From Oscillospiraceae bacterium (GTDB lineage Bacteria; Bacillota; Clostridia; Oscillospirales; Ruminococcaceae): 64,000 bases of DNA. Positions 53,046-62,082 of the stretch are shown one piece after another (positions within the stretch are counted from its first letter, which is position 1; the number at the start of each line of letters is the position of its first letter). The notes beneath the pieces were generated by a model, which was not told the DNA's origin, made no database searches, and saw nothing but the letters and a program-made list of their open reading frames with translations. The stretch lies in assembly GCA_017427265.1 (NCBI GenBank), contig JAFRTG010000036.1, positions 1 through 64,000 on the forward strand. Reading direction: 5' to 3'. The translations under genes were made by a program, and so were the position numbers.

Positions 53046-54310
53046 TATTCCACCGTCTGCGGGTTCTCATCGACAACCCACGGCAGACCCCATTTGTTCA
53101 GCATATCCATGAACGGATCCGGATCGAATTCCTCAATCGTGCGCGCACCCGGATTGCGCCATGTGCCGTTTGCAACAAGCGCAGCGCCGATCATGGCCGG
53201 AACGCCCGTCGTATAGGAGATGGCCTGCGAGCCGAGCTCCTTGTAGCATTCCTGATGGTCGCAGACATTGTAGATGTAGATGGTCTTTTCCTTGCCGTCC
53301 TTGATGCCGGTGAAGATGCAGCCGATGTTCGTCTTGCCGACTGTGCGCGGGCCGAGCGAGGCCGGATCCGGCAGCAGAGCCTTCAGGAACTGGATCGGCA
53401 CGATCTCGGTGCCGTTGAAATTGACCGGCGTGGTGGAGAGCATACCGACATTCTCCAGACACTTCATATGCGTCAGATAGCTCTGGCCGAAAGTCATAAA
53501 GAAGCGGATGCGCTTGACGTTCGGAATGTTCTTTGCGAGGGACTCGATTTCCTCGTGGTGCAGCAGATACATGTCCTTCGGACCGACCTCCGGGAAATCG
53601 TAGACGCGCTTGATTTCCATCGGCTCCGTCTCGACCCAGTGACCGTTTTCCCAGTAGGAGCCGTTTGCGGAGACCTCGCGGAGATTGATTTCCGGATTGA
53701 AGTTCGTTGCAAACGGATAGCCGTGGTCGCCGCCGTTGCAGTCGAGAATGTCGATATAGTGAATCTCATCGAAGTAATGCTTGAGCGCATAGGCCGTAAA
53801 GACCGAGGTGACGCCGGGGTCAAAGCCGGAGCCGCAGAGCGCCGTCAGACCGGCTTCCTCAAACTGCTCCTGATATGCCCACTGCCACGAATAGTCAAAA
53901 TATGCTGTGAAGCCGAGCTCCTTGCAGCGCTTTTCGTAGATCGCGCGCCATGCCGGATCGTCGGTATCCTCCGGCTCGTAGTTTGCCGTGTCAATATAGT
54001 GCACGCCGCCTTCGAGACAGGCCTGCATGATGGTGAGATCCTGATAGGGGAGTGCGAGGTTCAGTACGGCGTCCGGCTTGTAGTCTTTGATGAGAGCAAG
54101 CACAGCGTCCTTGTTGTCAGCGTCGAGGGCTGCGGTTGTGATGACGGTCCTGGATTTGCCCTCGCCTTCGATCTTTGCCTTCAGCGCATCGCACTTGGAC
54201 ACGGTGCGGCTTGCAATGCAGATTTCGCTGAATACAGCGTCATTCTGGCAGCACTTCTGAATGGCGACGGATGCCACGCCGCCGCAGCCGATGATTAAAA
54301 CTCTGCTCAT
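53045..54310 (-). CDS. Carboxynorspermidine/carboxyspermidine dehydrogenase
   Basis: A 421-residue saccharopine-dehydrogenase-family enzyme that condenses putrescine with aspartate semialdehyde. Rossmann motif VLIIGCGGVASVAIQKCC at the N-terminus, VLNLALPYQDL near 90, DTANYEPEDTDD and SGFDPGVTSVFTAYA near 165 match CASDH. The C-terminal part ends NGTWRNPGARTIEEFDPDPF. Pairing with nspC supports the carboxyspermidine route rather than lysine metabolism. Confidence 0.94.
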   Translation of the reverse strand: MSRVLIIGCGGVASVAIQKCCQNDAVFSEICIASRTVSKCDALKAKIEGEGKSRTVITTAALDADNKDAVLALIKDYKPDAVLNLALPYQDLTIMQACLEGGVHYIDTANYEPEDTDDPAWRAIYEKRCKELGFTAYFDYSWQWAYQEQFEEAGLTALCGSGFDPGVTSVFTAYALKHYFDEIHYIDILDCNGGDHGYPFATNFNPEINLREVSANGSYWENGHWVETEPMEIKRVYDFPEVGPKDMYLLHHEEIESLAKNIPNVKRIRFFMTFGQSYLTHMKCLENVGMLSTTPVNFNGTEIVPIQFLKALLPDPASLGPRTVGKTNIGCIFTGIKDGKEKTIYIYNVCDHQECYKELGSQAISYTTGVPAMIGAALVANGTWRNPGARTIEEFDPDPFMDMLNKWGLPWVVDENPQTVE

Positions 54311-54411
54311 TGTGATTGTACCTCCTGTAGCTGTCCGCAGTGCGGACGGATTGATAAACGGTATCGGATATCATACTTCTTGCGCATCGCATCAGAGATG
54401 CAAGCGCTTCC

Positions 54412-55275
54412 TTATTTCTTCCGCTCCTCTGCGCCCTCCATCAGCTCCTCCACGTATTTCGGGAGCATGAATGCGCCGGTGTGCAGATTCGGGGTGTAGT
54501 ACCATGTTTTGATATCGCGCTTTTTCCAGCGTTTGGCGTCAAAATCACGGAGCGGGTGATATTTTTTGGATGCGAAGCCGAACAGCCAGTAGCCCGCAGG
54601 ACAGGTCGGGATATGTGCCTGATAGACGCGGCAGATCGGGAATACCCGGAATGCCTTTTGGTGCATCGACTGACAGGCGGCTTCATCCTCATCGTAGAAC
54701 GGGCTGCCGTGCTGATAGACCATGATGCCGTCATCCTCAAGCGCTTTATAGCAAAGGCCGTAGAATTCTTTGGTGAAGAGTCCTGCGGTGTGTCCGAACG
54801 GATCGGTCGCATCGTTGATGATGAGGTCATATTCGCCGTGGCGGGTACGCAGTGCGCGCAGACCGTCCTGATTGTAAATGGTCACACGCGGGTCGTCCAG
54901 ACCCTTTGCGTTATCCGGAAAATATTTGCGGCAGACCTCGACAAACATCTCGTCGGGTTCAATGACGTCGATCGTTTTGATCTCGTCATAGTGCGAAAGC
55001 TCTCTTGCGACGCCGCCGTCACCGCCGCCGATGACGAGCACATGCTTGACATCCGGGTGCACGGCCATCGGGACATGGACGATCATTTCATCGTAGATAA
55101 ACTCGTCCTTTTCGGAAAAGATGACGCTGCCGTTCGAGACGAGAAACCGTCCGAACTCAGCGGAATCAAATACGTCAATGCGCTGGAAGTCGCTCTGTCC
55201 GCTGTAAAGCTGTTTTTCGCAGCGGATCGACGCCTTGACATTGTCCGTATGCATTTCGGAAAACCAGAATTCCAT
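54412..55275 (-). CDS. speE: Spermidine synthase
   Basis: A 287-residue aminopropyltransferase that uses decarboxylated SAM and putrescine. Motifs: YSGQSDFQRIDVFDS, NGSVIFSEKDEFIYDEMIVH, VLVIGGGDGGVARELSHY for dcSAM binding, and DLIINDATDPFGHTAGLFT with the catalytic Asp. AAGGAGG precedes the start. SAM decarboxylase is not in the window, so its operation depends on speD elsewhere. It lies in the same operon as the alternative carboxyspermidine enzymes. Confidence 0.94.
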   Translation of the reverse strand: MEFWFSEMHTDNVKASIRCEKQLYSGQSDFQRIDVFDSAEFGRFLVSNGSVIFSEKDEFIYDEMIVHVPMAVHPDVKHVLVIGGGDGGVARELSHYDEIKTIDVIEPDEMFVEVCRKYFPDNAKGLDDPRVTIYNQDGLRALRTRHGEYDLIINDATDPFGHTAGLFTKEFYGLCYKALEDDGIMVYQHGSPFYDEDEAACQSMHQKAFRVFPICRVYQAHIPTCPAGYWLFGFASKKYHPLRDFDAKRWKKRDIKTWYYTPNLHTGAFMLPKYVEELMEGAEERKK

Positions 55276-55298
55276 TTCTGTTCCTCCTTTGTGAAATC

Positions 55299-55523
55299 TT
55301 ACTGCCCGAGGGCTTCCTTCAGCATTTGTGCGCGTTCCGCATCGGAGAAAACGCTCTGCGGAATGAGTTTCTCTGCAAGCTGCTCCGGCGTCATGGCCGG
55401 ATTCGGCTGCGAGAGTGCAGCTTTCAGTGCATTCAGAAATGTCTGGTACATTTCCGTATGCAGATCATTCGGTATTTTGACCTGCGGCTGTTCAGCCGCT
55501 TTCGCTTTCTTTTTGAAAAACAT
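55299..55523 (-). CDS. Small helical protein, unknown
   Basis: A 74-residue soluble protein beginning Met-Phe-Phe-Lys-Lys-Lys, then QVKIPNDLHTEMYQTFLNAL and a helical end (PEQLAEKLIPQSVFSDAERAQ). No known family. The start at 55523 follows GAGGG and lies close behind the preceding 49-residue membrane protein gene. It is carried inside the polyamine operon. Confidence 0.65.
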   Translation of the reverse strand: MFFKKKAKAAEQPQVKIPNDLHTEMYQTFLNALKAALSQPNPAMTPEQLAEKLIPQSVFSDAERAQMLKEALGQ

Positions 55524-55533
55524 GTCGTTTCCC

Positions 55534-55683
55534 TCACTCGTCATTGGATTTCCGGATCATATCAGAGAGCCGGTAAATGCCGTAAAAAATCCAGATCAGC
55601 CATGTCCATGCCCAGCCGTCTGTCAGCAGACTGAGAATCAGGTATCCCGCAGCAACGGCAGCGGCGATCAATACTTGTTTCAT
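55534..55683 (-). CDS. Small two-segment membrane protein
   Basis: A 49-residue protein. A hydrophobic helix follows Met-Lys-Gln (VLIAAAVAAGYLILSLL), then TDGWAWTWLIWIFYGIYRLSDM, a second aromatic membrane segment. The ATG is preceded by GAGGAA. No known family. Lies between the other two small operon genes. Confidence 0.6.
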   Translation of the reverse strand: MKQVLIAAAVAAGYLILSLLTDGWAWTWLIWIFYGIYRLSDMIRKSNDE

Positions 55684-55739
55684 ATGCGTGTTCCTCTTTC
55701 GGCGGATTCCGGTATCTGAAACAAAGCGCCTGTGTGCAG

Positions 55740-55928
55740 TCAGTCATCCTTGTGCCGGATGACATCCTCGATTGCTCTGGTCTTTCCGAGTGCCGAGCGG
55801 ATGAGACGTATTGCCCAGATCACAACAGAAACGGCAAGAACTGTCAGGGCAGCCGCTTCGGATTTCGTCAGCAGGGCAACGAGGCCGGCCGGAACGAGTA
55901 CCGAAACCGGAACGATCAGTTTTTTCAT
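55740..55928 (-). CDS. Small membrane protein
   Basis: A 62-residue protein with two hydrophobic segments (LIVPVSVLVPAGLVALL and AALTVLAVSVVIWAIRLI) and a charged C-terminus. GAGGTGAT lies five bases before the ATG, and the start is only four bases after the speA stop. No known family. Confidence 0.65.
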   Translation of the reverse strand: MKKLIVPVSVLVPAGLVALLTKSEAAALTVLAVSVVIWAIRLIRSALGKTRAIEDVIRHKDD

Positions 55929-55932
55929 CCAA

Positions 55933-57381
55933 TCACCTCAGAACATTGAGATGCTCGATTTCAGGATCCTCGGTGCCCTGCATGGAGCAGCCCTTTTCCT
56001 TTGCATAGCGGATATAGTTGATGATATCCTCGGTGATGATCTCACCGGGCGCCAGAATCGGGATGCCCGGCGGATAGCACATTACGAATTCCGAGCAGAT
56101 GCGGCCGTTTGTCTGTTCCAGCGGCAGCATTTCCTTGTCTGCGTAGAAGGCCTCCTGCGGCGTTGCAACGACCTTCGGCGGAATGTATTCCTGCGAGAGC
56201 ATACCGGTCGTGTCGCAGGAGTAGAGCCGTTTGATATCGGCAAGCGCGCCGACCAGCCGTTCAATATCCTGAATCCGGTCACCGATGGAGATATATGCGA
56301 GAATATTGCCGATATCGCCGAACTCGATCTGAATATCATACTCATCTCTGAGCAGATCGTAAACTTCAATGCCGGCAAGGCCGATATCACGGGTATAGAC
56401 CGATAGCTTTGTGATATCATAGCCCATGCAGCTGGTCCCGTTGCAGAGCTCTGTGCTGTAGGCATAATAGCCGCCGATCTCATTGATCTCACTGCGGGCA
56501 TATTCTGCGATCTGCATGACCTTTGCAAAGGACTCCCTGCCGCGGAGTGCGAGATTCCGGCGAGAGATATCGAGGCTGGAAATCAGCAGATAGGAAGCGC
56601 TTGTGGTCTGCGTCAGATTGATGATCTGCCGCACGTAGCCCTCATTGACACCGTGATTGAGCAGCAGCAGCGAGCTCTGCGTCAGGCTGCCGCCGGATTT
56701 GTGCATGGAAACGGCAGCCATATCCGCGCCGGCAGCCATTGCGGAAACGGGCAGATCGTCATTGAAGTAGAAATGTGTGCCGTGTGCTTCGTCAGCCAGC
56801 ACCTTCATGCCGTGCTCATGTGCGAGCTTTACGATCCCGCGGATATCCGAGCAGATGCCGTAATATGTCGGGTTGTTGACGAGAACGGCAACGGCGTCCG
56901 GATTGTCCCGGATGGCCTGCTCGACCTGGGAAAGCTCCATGCCGAGGGAAATGCCGATGTGCGGCTCCACATCTGGGTTGACATAGACCGGGATGGCACC
57001 GCAGAGCACAAGTGCATTGATGACGCTTTTGTGCACATTCCGCGGAACAATCAGCTTTTCGCCGGCCTTGCAGGCGGAAAGAATCATGCTCTGGACGGCA
57101 GATGTCGTTCCGCCGACCATGAAGAATGCATGTGCAGCACCGAACGCATCTGCTGCAAGATTTTCCGCATCCAGAATGACAGAGACCGGATGACAAAGAT
57201 TATCCAGCGGCTTCATGGAATTGACGTCAATGCCGACGCACTGCTCGCCGAGCAGCTTGACCAGCTCCGGATTTCCTCTGCCGCGTTTGTGTCCGGGTAC
57301 ATCAAACGGGACGACCCGCTGTCTGCGGAGCCGTTCCAGCGCCTCGTATACAGGTGCGCGTTTCTGCTTCTCAAGATCCAT
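55933..57381 (-). CDS. speA: Arginine/ornithine/lysine decarboxylase family (fold type I)
   Basis: A 482-residue PLP decarboxylase of the short aspartate-aminotransferase-fold group, in this context most likely arginine decarboxylase making agmatine for aguA. Motifs: FDVPGHKRGRG near residue 28, AFFMVGGTTSAVQSMIL, VLADEAHGTHF, and the PLP Lys in SMHKSGGSLTQSS near 220. ATG 57381 was chosen by alignment with the family; it has no strong Shine-Dalgarno site, so an upstream start is possible. It is first in the operon. Confidence 0.92.
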   Translation of the reverse strand: MDLEKQKRAPVYEALERLRRQRVVPFDVPGHKRGRGNPELVKLLGEQCVGIDVNSMKPLDNLCHPVSVILDAENLAADAFGAAHAFFMVGGTTSAVQSMILSACKAGEKLIVPRNVHKSVINALVLCGAIPVYVNPDVEPHIGISLGMELSQVEQAIRDNPDAVAVLVNNPTYYGICSDIRGIVKLAHEHGMKVLADEAHGTHFYFNDDLPVSAMAAGADMAAVSMHKSGGSLTQSSLLLLNHGVNEGYVRQIINLTQTTSASYLLISSLDISRRNLALRGRESFAKVMQIAEYARSEINEIGGYYAYSTELCNGTSCMGYDITKLSVYTRDIGLAGIEVYDLLRDEYDIQIEFGDIGNILAYISIGDRIQDIERLVGALADIKRLYSCDTTGMLSQEYIPPKVVATPQEAFYADKEMLPLEQTNGRICSEFVMCYPPGIPILAPGEIITEDIINYIRYAKEKGCSMQGTEDPEIEHLNVLR

Positions 57382-57562
57382 GTTCTGTTTGACCGATCCT
57401 TTTCCGTATTCCGGTGCAGATTCCCGGCGGGAAGCTGCACAGATAAAACTGATAAATAAAGAGAAAAAGCACCCTGCACGAAGCCATCGTACCAAGGCGG
57501 GTTCCGCCGCGGCGTGTTATGATGATTCAGATGCAGATTGCCTTTCAAAGTAGTATAAGATG

Positions 57563-57591
57563 ATTATAACACAACTGCGCCGGACTGTCAA
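57563..57591 (-). promoter_or_regulatory. Sigma-A promoter of the polyamine operon
   Basis: On the minus strand TTGACA (plus 57586-57591), 17 bases ending TTGTGT, TATAAT (plus 57563-57568). It implies a leader of about 175 bases before speA, which contains a GCCGCGGC palindrome and the GC-rich stem CCCGCCGGG but no recognised riboswitch. Confidence 0.85.
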
Positions 57592-57691
57592 GAGTAATCG
57601 CAAAAGATTCCGTTTCCGGAGCTGATTTTGCCCGGAAATCCGGTAAGATTCCGGCCGTTTTCGCGGACGGCAGATGTACGGCGGAAGATAC

Positions 57692-57720
57692 TTGAAATTT
57701 TGCGCAATCTGTATTATAAT
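57692..57720 (+). promoter_or_regulatory. Plus-strand promoter, no near gene
   Basis: TTGAAA (57692-57697), 17 bases, TATAAT (57715-57720). The next plus-strand gene starts about 275 bases on, beyond the candidate sRNA terminator region. It could feed the sigma factor gene at 57997. Confidence 0.55.
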
Positions 57721-57729
57721 AAGAGAATA

Positions 57730-57817
57730 AAGAAAAACCGCCCGGGGAAGGACGGCTTTCTTCAATGAGAGGGAGTTCGGATCAGCCGGGGAGGGGCTCC
57801 GGCATGATTCCCGCTTG
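57730..57817 (-). ncRNA. Candidate small RNA (about 90 nt)
   Basis: On the minus strand TTGCAA (plus 57847-57852), 17 bases ending TATGC and TATAAT (plus 57824-57829) direct a short transcript. It contains GCCGGAGCCCCTCCCCGGC, which forms a stem-loop, a CU-rich single strand (AACTCCCTCTC) and a terminator (GCCGTCC-TTCCCC-GGGCGG then TTTTTCTTT). No open frame is supported. It resembles the candidate at 47911-48031 in layout only. Confidence 0.5.
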
Positions 57818-57996
57818 CCTGTGATTATAGCATATTTTCGTCAAAATTGCAAGCAAATAAAAAGTATTTCTCTAAATATTATAAATATCGAATGCTGTTT
57901 TTATACAAAATGACGAAATTCAAATAATCATAAGGATTTTCCCCCGCCCGAACGTATCTGTATATGAAAGCAGCTTTCAGCAGAATGGAGAACACA

Positions 57997-58569
57997 ATGG
58001 AACAAGGTGCAGCATATTATCGCCGTTGGCTGGACGGCGATGAATACGCCTTCAACGAGATCATCGAAGCATACCGCAATCCGGTGACATTCTTCATCCA
58101 GCGCTATGTCCATGATATCTGCGCGGCAGAGGACATTGCAGTGGATGTGTTTATGGAGCTGGTTGTACATCCGAAGCGCTATGATCCGGATGAAACCTCC
58201 GGAAAATACCGCGGTTCCCTGAAGACCTATCTTTTCATGCTTGCGCGCAGCCGTGCGCTCGATTTCCTGCGTAAGCGGAAGCGGGCCAGGGCCGTGCCGC
58301 TGGAGGAGGCTGAGCAGACGCTCGCGGATGAAACGGATCTGGAAGAACAGACCATCCGCAGCGAGCAGAAGCGACAGCTGAACGAAGCAATCAAAACGCT
58401 GCCGGAGGATCAGCAGATTGCTGTGCATCTGGTTTATTTCGAGCAGTATTCCTATGAGGAAGCTGCTGCGATCATGCGAAAATCACGCAAGCAGGTGGAT
58501 AATCTTCTGTACCGCGCCAAATCGGCGCTGCGGAATCTGATCGGGAAGGACGGTGAGACTGTACAATGA
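57997..58569 (+). CDS. ECF-type RNA polymerase sigma factor
   Basis: A 190-residue sigma factor. Region 2: EYAFNEIIEAYRNPVTFFIQRYVHDICAAEDIAVDVFMEL; region 2.4: SLKTYLFMLARSRALDFLRKRKR. Region 4: LPEDQQIAVHLVYFEQYSYEEAAAIM and KQVDNLLYRAKSALR. ATG 57997 has GGAG six bases upstream; ATGs at 57964 and 57985 are possible. Overlaps the next gene by four bases. Confidence 0.9.
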   Translation: MEQGAAYYRRWLDGDEYAFNEIIEAYRNPVTFFIQRYVHDICAAEDIAVDVFMELVVHPKRYDPDETSGKYRGSLKTYLFMLARSRALDFLRKRKRARAVPLEEAEQTLADETDLEEQTIRSEQKRQLNEAIKTLPEDQQIAVHLVYFEQYSYEEAAAIMRKSRKQVDNLLYRAKSALRNLIGKDGETVQ

Positions 58570-59438
58570 GAATGACGAATGATGAATTTCAGGCGGAGGT
58601 GTTCCGCAGAGCCGCGGCTTATCAGCAGCGGCAGAGAACCCGGTTTGTCTGGGTGCGCCGTACCGCACTGGCGGTCGGCTGTCTCGCGGTCGTTCTGACC
58701 GGTCTGGCAGTCTACCCGGGTTTTGGTCTGAATAATTCGATGATGATGAATGATGCTGCGCCGCAGGCAAACAGCTATGAAGGTGCGCAGGATGCACAAG
58801 CAGATTATGCTGCGGACAATGCCGAAATCGACGCTGCGCCGGAGCAGGAACGTGAAGCATCGGAGGATTGCGCGGAGGAAGCTGTCAGCGCGGCGGATTC
58901 TGAGAATCACAAATCCGATCTGCTTCAGGTTCCGAAGGGCGTGACAACCAGACCGCATTCGGATTCAGGCGTGGATTCGCCGGAGGAAAGCTGTGAAGAT
59001 GACACCGGACTGTTTACGTCTATGACCGAAGCGGAAATGCTGCAGTGGTACGGGATTACATCACTGCCCGATACACTTGCAGGGCTTCCGCTGCTGACAG
59101 ACCGTTCCGATGCGTGGTACAGCAGAGCGCCGCAGCTTGGCGTAATCACGGATCCGGATGATCCGGAGCTTGTGCAGTCGGATCTGTCTATCTGGATTTA
59201 CTGCTCGGAAAGCAGCCCGGATAACAGCGAGGATTACAGCAGCCGCCGGATCTATATCTACCTGCAAACGGCGCAGGACGGTTCGTCTGATGAGATCAAC
59301 TGTGAGGAAATGCATGACTACACCGGTTCGATAGCCGCTTTCAGTGTGCGCGGACTCTCCGTTTATATGGAAGGCAAATATTTTTCAACGGAAGAAATGA
59401 AAGCTGCCGCGGAAGAACTGCGGCAGGCACTTGTCTGA
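58566..59438 (+). CDS. Anti-sigma-like membrane protein
   Basis: A 290-residue single-pass protein coupled to the sigma factor gene (ATGA overlap). A short cytosolic part (MTNDEFQAEVFRRAAAYQQRQ) leads to one span (TALAVGCLAVVLTGLAVYP). The outer part starts with an acidic, Ala-rich stalk (residues ~65-140), followed by a folded domain of about 130 residues (LPDTLAGLPLLTDRSDAWY, LSIWIYCSES, GSIAAFSVRGLSVYMEG). No zinc motif. An anti-sigma role follows from context, not from a known domain. Confidence 0.7.
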   Translation: MRMTNDEFQAEVFRRAAAYQQRQRTRFVWVRRTALAVGCLAVVLTGLAVYPGFGLNNSMMMNDAAPQANSYEGAQDAQADYAADNAEIDAAPEQEREASEDCAEEAVSAADSENHKSDLLQVPKGVTTRPHSDSGVDSPEESCEDDTGLFTSMTEAEMLQWYGITSLPDTLAGLPLLTDRSDAWYSRAPQLGVITDPDDPELVQSDLSIWIYCSESSPDNSEDYSSRRIYIYLQTAQDGSSDEINCEEMHDYTGSIAAFSVRGLSVYMEGKYFSTEEMKAAAEELRQALV

Positions 59439-59498
59439 TCTCCGGATTACTGACAGCAGGCGATCCGGGGGCTGACAGAACAGATAAGGAGTTTTGAT

Positions 59499-60761
59499 AT
59501 GAAACATACAAGAATCAAAGCCATGCTGGCAGCTGCGATGCTCGCATTCAGCATGACCGGATGCAGCAACAGCTATATGACAGCAGAAAGCGGAAAAGCG
59601 TCAGAACTGACCGCGGGTATCACTGCACAGGCGGTGACCGGTACCGAACCGGATGCAGAATTCATTGCTGGACAGAATGCCTTTGCGCTCTCGCTGCTGC
59701 AGCAGACAGCAAAGAAGTATGACGGGAAGAATGTGCTGCTTTCGCCGTATTCCCTGATGCAGGCGCTTGCCATGGCCGCAAACGGTGCGGACGGACAGAC
59801 CCGATCCGAAATGGAGCAGGTGCTCGGCGGGCTTCCGGTCGATGCGCTCAACAGCTATCTCTATACAAGGAGAGAACAGCTTCCGGCAGCGCAGATCAAG
59901 ACCGCCAATTCGGTCTGGTGGCGCAATGCGGGGGACAGACTCCAGGTCAATCCGGCGTTCCTTCAGACTGCCGCGGATTACTATGCAGCATCTGCTTATC
60001 AGGCGCCGTTTGATGACAGCACGGTCAAGGCCATCAATGACTGGTGCAGCAAGCATACGGACGGCATGATTCCGGAGCTGCTGGATCAGATTGATCCGGA
60101 GGTTATGATGTATCTCATCAATGCGGTGAGCTTTGATGCCAAATGGGAAACTGTCTATGAGGAGGAGCCGTGGGAATCGGAATTTACTGCGGCAGACGGC
60201 AGCACTCAGCAGATGGAACTGATGTGGTCAGATGAGCACACGTATCTTGAGGATGCACATGCGACCGGCTTCCTGAAGCCCTACGAAAACGGCGATTATG
60301 CTTTTGCGGCGATTCTGCCGGAGGAGGGCATGACGCCGGAGGCATATCTTGCACAGCTGACACCGGAAGGGCTGCGCGATCTCTTCCTGAACGCAGAAAC
60401 GGCGCCGGTTGAGGCGGGAATGCCGAAGTTCAGTTATGCCTATGAGGATGAGCTTTCCAAGATGCTTTCCGAAATGGGAATGCCGACGGCATTTGAAGAT
60501 GCTGCGGATTTCAAAAACATGGCAGTTTCCGGCGACGGCAATATTGCAATCAGCCGCGTGCTGCACAAGACCTTTATTTCTGTGGATACCGAGGGCACAA
60601 AGGCGGCTGCAATCAGCGCTGTGGAATTTGACTCATGCGCTCCTGAGGTATCAGATAACCTCAAAACAGTCCTGCTTGACCGTCCGTTTGTGTATATGAT
60701 CGTGGATACGAATGAGATGCTGCCGGTCTTTGCCGGTATCCTGAACAGCATTCCGTCATAA
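59499..60761 (+). CDS. Serpin lipoprotein 1
   Basis: A 420-residue serpin with a lipoprotein signal peptide (FSMTGC), so displayed on the cell surface. The serpin core starts near residue 60 (NAFALSLLQQ, SPYSLMQALAMAANGA) and includes NAVSFDAKWE. The reactive loop follows HKTFISVDTEGTKAAAISAV; counting from the usual hinge position places P1 near Ser-Cys-Ala, an unusual site. RPFVYMIVDTNEMLPVFAG is the conserved C-terminal strand. Serpins trap serine or cysteine proteases. AAGGAG precedes the ATG. Confidence 0.92.
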   Translation: MKHTRIKAMLAAAMLAFSMTGCSNSYMTAESGKASELTAGITAQAVTGTEPDAEFIAGQNAFALSLLQQTAKKYDGKNVLLSPYSLMQALAMAANGADGQTRSEMEQVLGGLPVDALNSYLYTRREQLPAAQIKTANSVWWRNAGDRLQVNPAFLQTAADYYAASAYQAPFDDSTVKAINDWCSKHTDGMIPELLDQIDPEVMMYLINAVSFDAKWETVYEEEPWESEFTAADGSTQQMELMWSDEHTYLEDAHATGFLKPYENGDYAFAAILPEEGMTPEAYLAQLTPEGLRDLFLNAETAPVEAGMPKFSYAYEDELSKMLSEMGMPTAFEDAADFKNMAVSGDGNIAISRVLHKTFISVDTEGTKAAAISAVEFDSCAPEVSDNLKTVLLDRPFVYMIVDTNEMLPVFAGILNSIPS

Positions 60762-60809
60762 CATCTGCCGGCTCAGCCGGATACAACGTCAATCAGTGAG
60801 GTGACTGAT

Positions 60810-62063
60810 ATGAAGATGAAAAAATTAACGCTGGCGGCGATTTCCGCAATGCTCCTGACCGGCTGCGGCCGTCAGCAGCTTCCGGCGGCAGATCCGGCGC
60901 CTGCTGACGAACCCGTCGCTTATGCATCGGATCTGACTGCGAAGCCCGCAGACGATGCGTTCTGTGAGCAGCAGACCGCATTCGCGCTGGATCTGTTCCG
61001 CCGGGTTTATCAGACAGCGGAACAGACAAACACGATGATCTCGCCGTATTCGGTGATGCAGGCGCTTGCTATGACCGCGAACGGTGCAGCAGGTGAAAAC
61101 CTCAGGCAGATGGAACAGGTGCTCGGCGGGGGAACCCCCATTGAAACGCTTGACCGGTATCTTTACGGCTGGCGTCTGGCACAGCCGCATACGGACCGCT
61201 GTAAGCTGAACACGGCCAATGCGATCTGGGTGCAGGAAGGCAACTTTAGCGTGAAGCAGGATTTCCTGCAAATCAACCGCGAATGGTTCGGCGCGGACTG
61301 CTTCCGGGCGCCGTTCGATCAAAAGACGCTCGGTGATATCAACAGCTGGGTGAATGACCATACAGACCAAATGATTCCGGAGATTATTGATTCGTTCAAT
61401 CCGAATGACAGGATGGTTCTGGTCAATGCCGTCAGCTTTGATGCCAAATGGCAGACGGCGTATGAATCAGAGGACGTCAAAGAGGCTGATTTTACGAATG
61501 CGGACGGCGAAAAAATCCGGACAGAAATGATGTATTCCGATGAGAGCATTTATCTTTCGCATGACGGCGCGACCGGTTTTCTGCGGTATTACGACGGCCC
61601 CTATGCCTTTGCGGGCATTCTTCCGCCGGAGGACATGACCGTCAGTGCATATCTGGAACAGCTGGACGGCAAAACGCTCCGCAAAATGCTGACAAAAGGT
61701 GAGACAGCAGAGGTGCGTGCCGGTATTCCGTCCTTCAGTTATGATACGGACGCGACGCTGAACCAGGTGCTTTCGGAAATGGGAATGCCGATGGCATTCG
61801 GTGAAGGCTCAGATTTTTCCGGCATGACGGAGTCTGTTCCGCTGATGATCGGCCGCGTGCTGCACAAGACGCATATTGATGTTGATGCAGAGGGAACAAA
61901 GGCGGCGGCTGCAACTGCTGCTACAATGACGTTCAAAGCCGATCCGATGGAAAAAGAGAAGAAAACGGTCATCCTGAACCGGCCGTTCCTTTACATGATC
62001 GTTGATACGAACACGAATCTTCCGGTGTTTATCGGAACCGTGCAGGATCTGCAAGGGGCGTAA
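60810..62063 (+). CDS. Serpin lipoprotein 2
   Basis: A 417-residue paralogue of serpin 1 with lipobox LLTGC, the same serpin core (SPYSVMQALAMTANGA, NAVSFDAKWQ) and C-terminal RPFLYMIVDTNTNLPVFIG. The reactive loop VDAEGTKAAAATAATMTF is followed by Lys-Ala. By hinge counting P1 would be that Lys, which would suit a trypsin-like target. The ATG at 60810 has GAGGTGA just upstream, preferred over a GTG at 60801. It lies 48 bases after serpin 1, probably in one operon. Confidence 0.92.
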   Translation: MKMKKLTLAAISAMLLTGCGRQQLPAADPAPADEPVAYASDLTAKPADDAFCEQQTAFALDLFRRVYQTAEQTNTMISPYSVMQALAMTANGAAGENLRQMEQVLGGGTPIETLDRYLYGWRLAQPHTDRCKLNTANAIWVQEGNFSVKQDFLQINREWFGADCFRAPFDQKTLGDINSWVNDHTDQMIPEIIDSFNPNDRMVLVNAVSFDAKWQTAYESEDVKEADFTNADGEKIRTEMMYSDESIYLSHDGATGFLRYYDGPYAFAGILPPEDMTVSAYLEQLDGKTLRKMLTKGETAEVRAGIPSFSYDTDATLNQVLSEMGMPMAFGEGSDFSGMTESVPLMIGRVLHKTHIDVDAEGTKAAAATAATMTFKADPMEKEKKTVILNRPFLYMIVDTNTNLPVFIGTVQDLQGA

Positions 62064-62082
62064 AATATAAAGACAGATAAAA

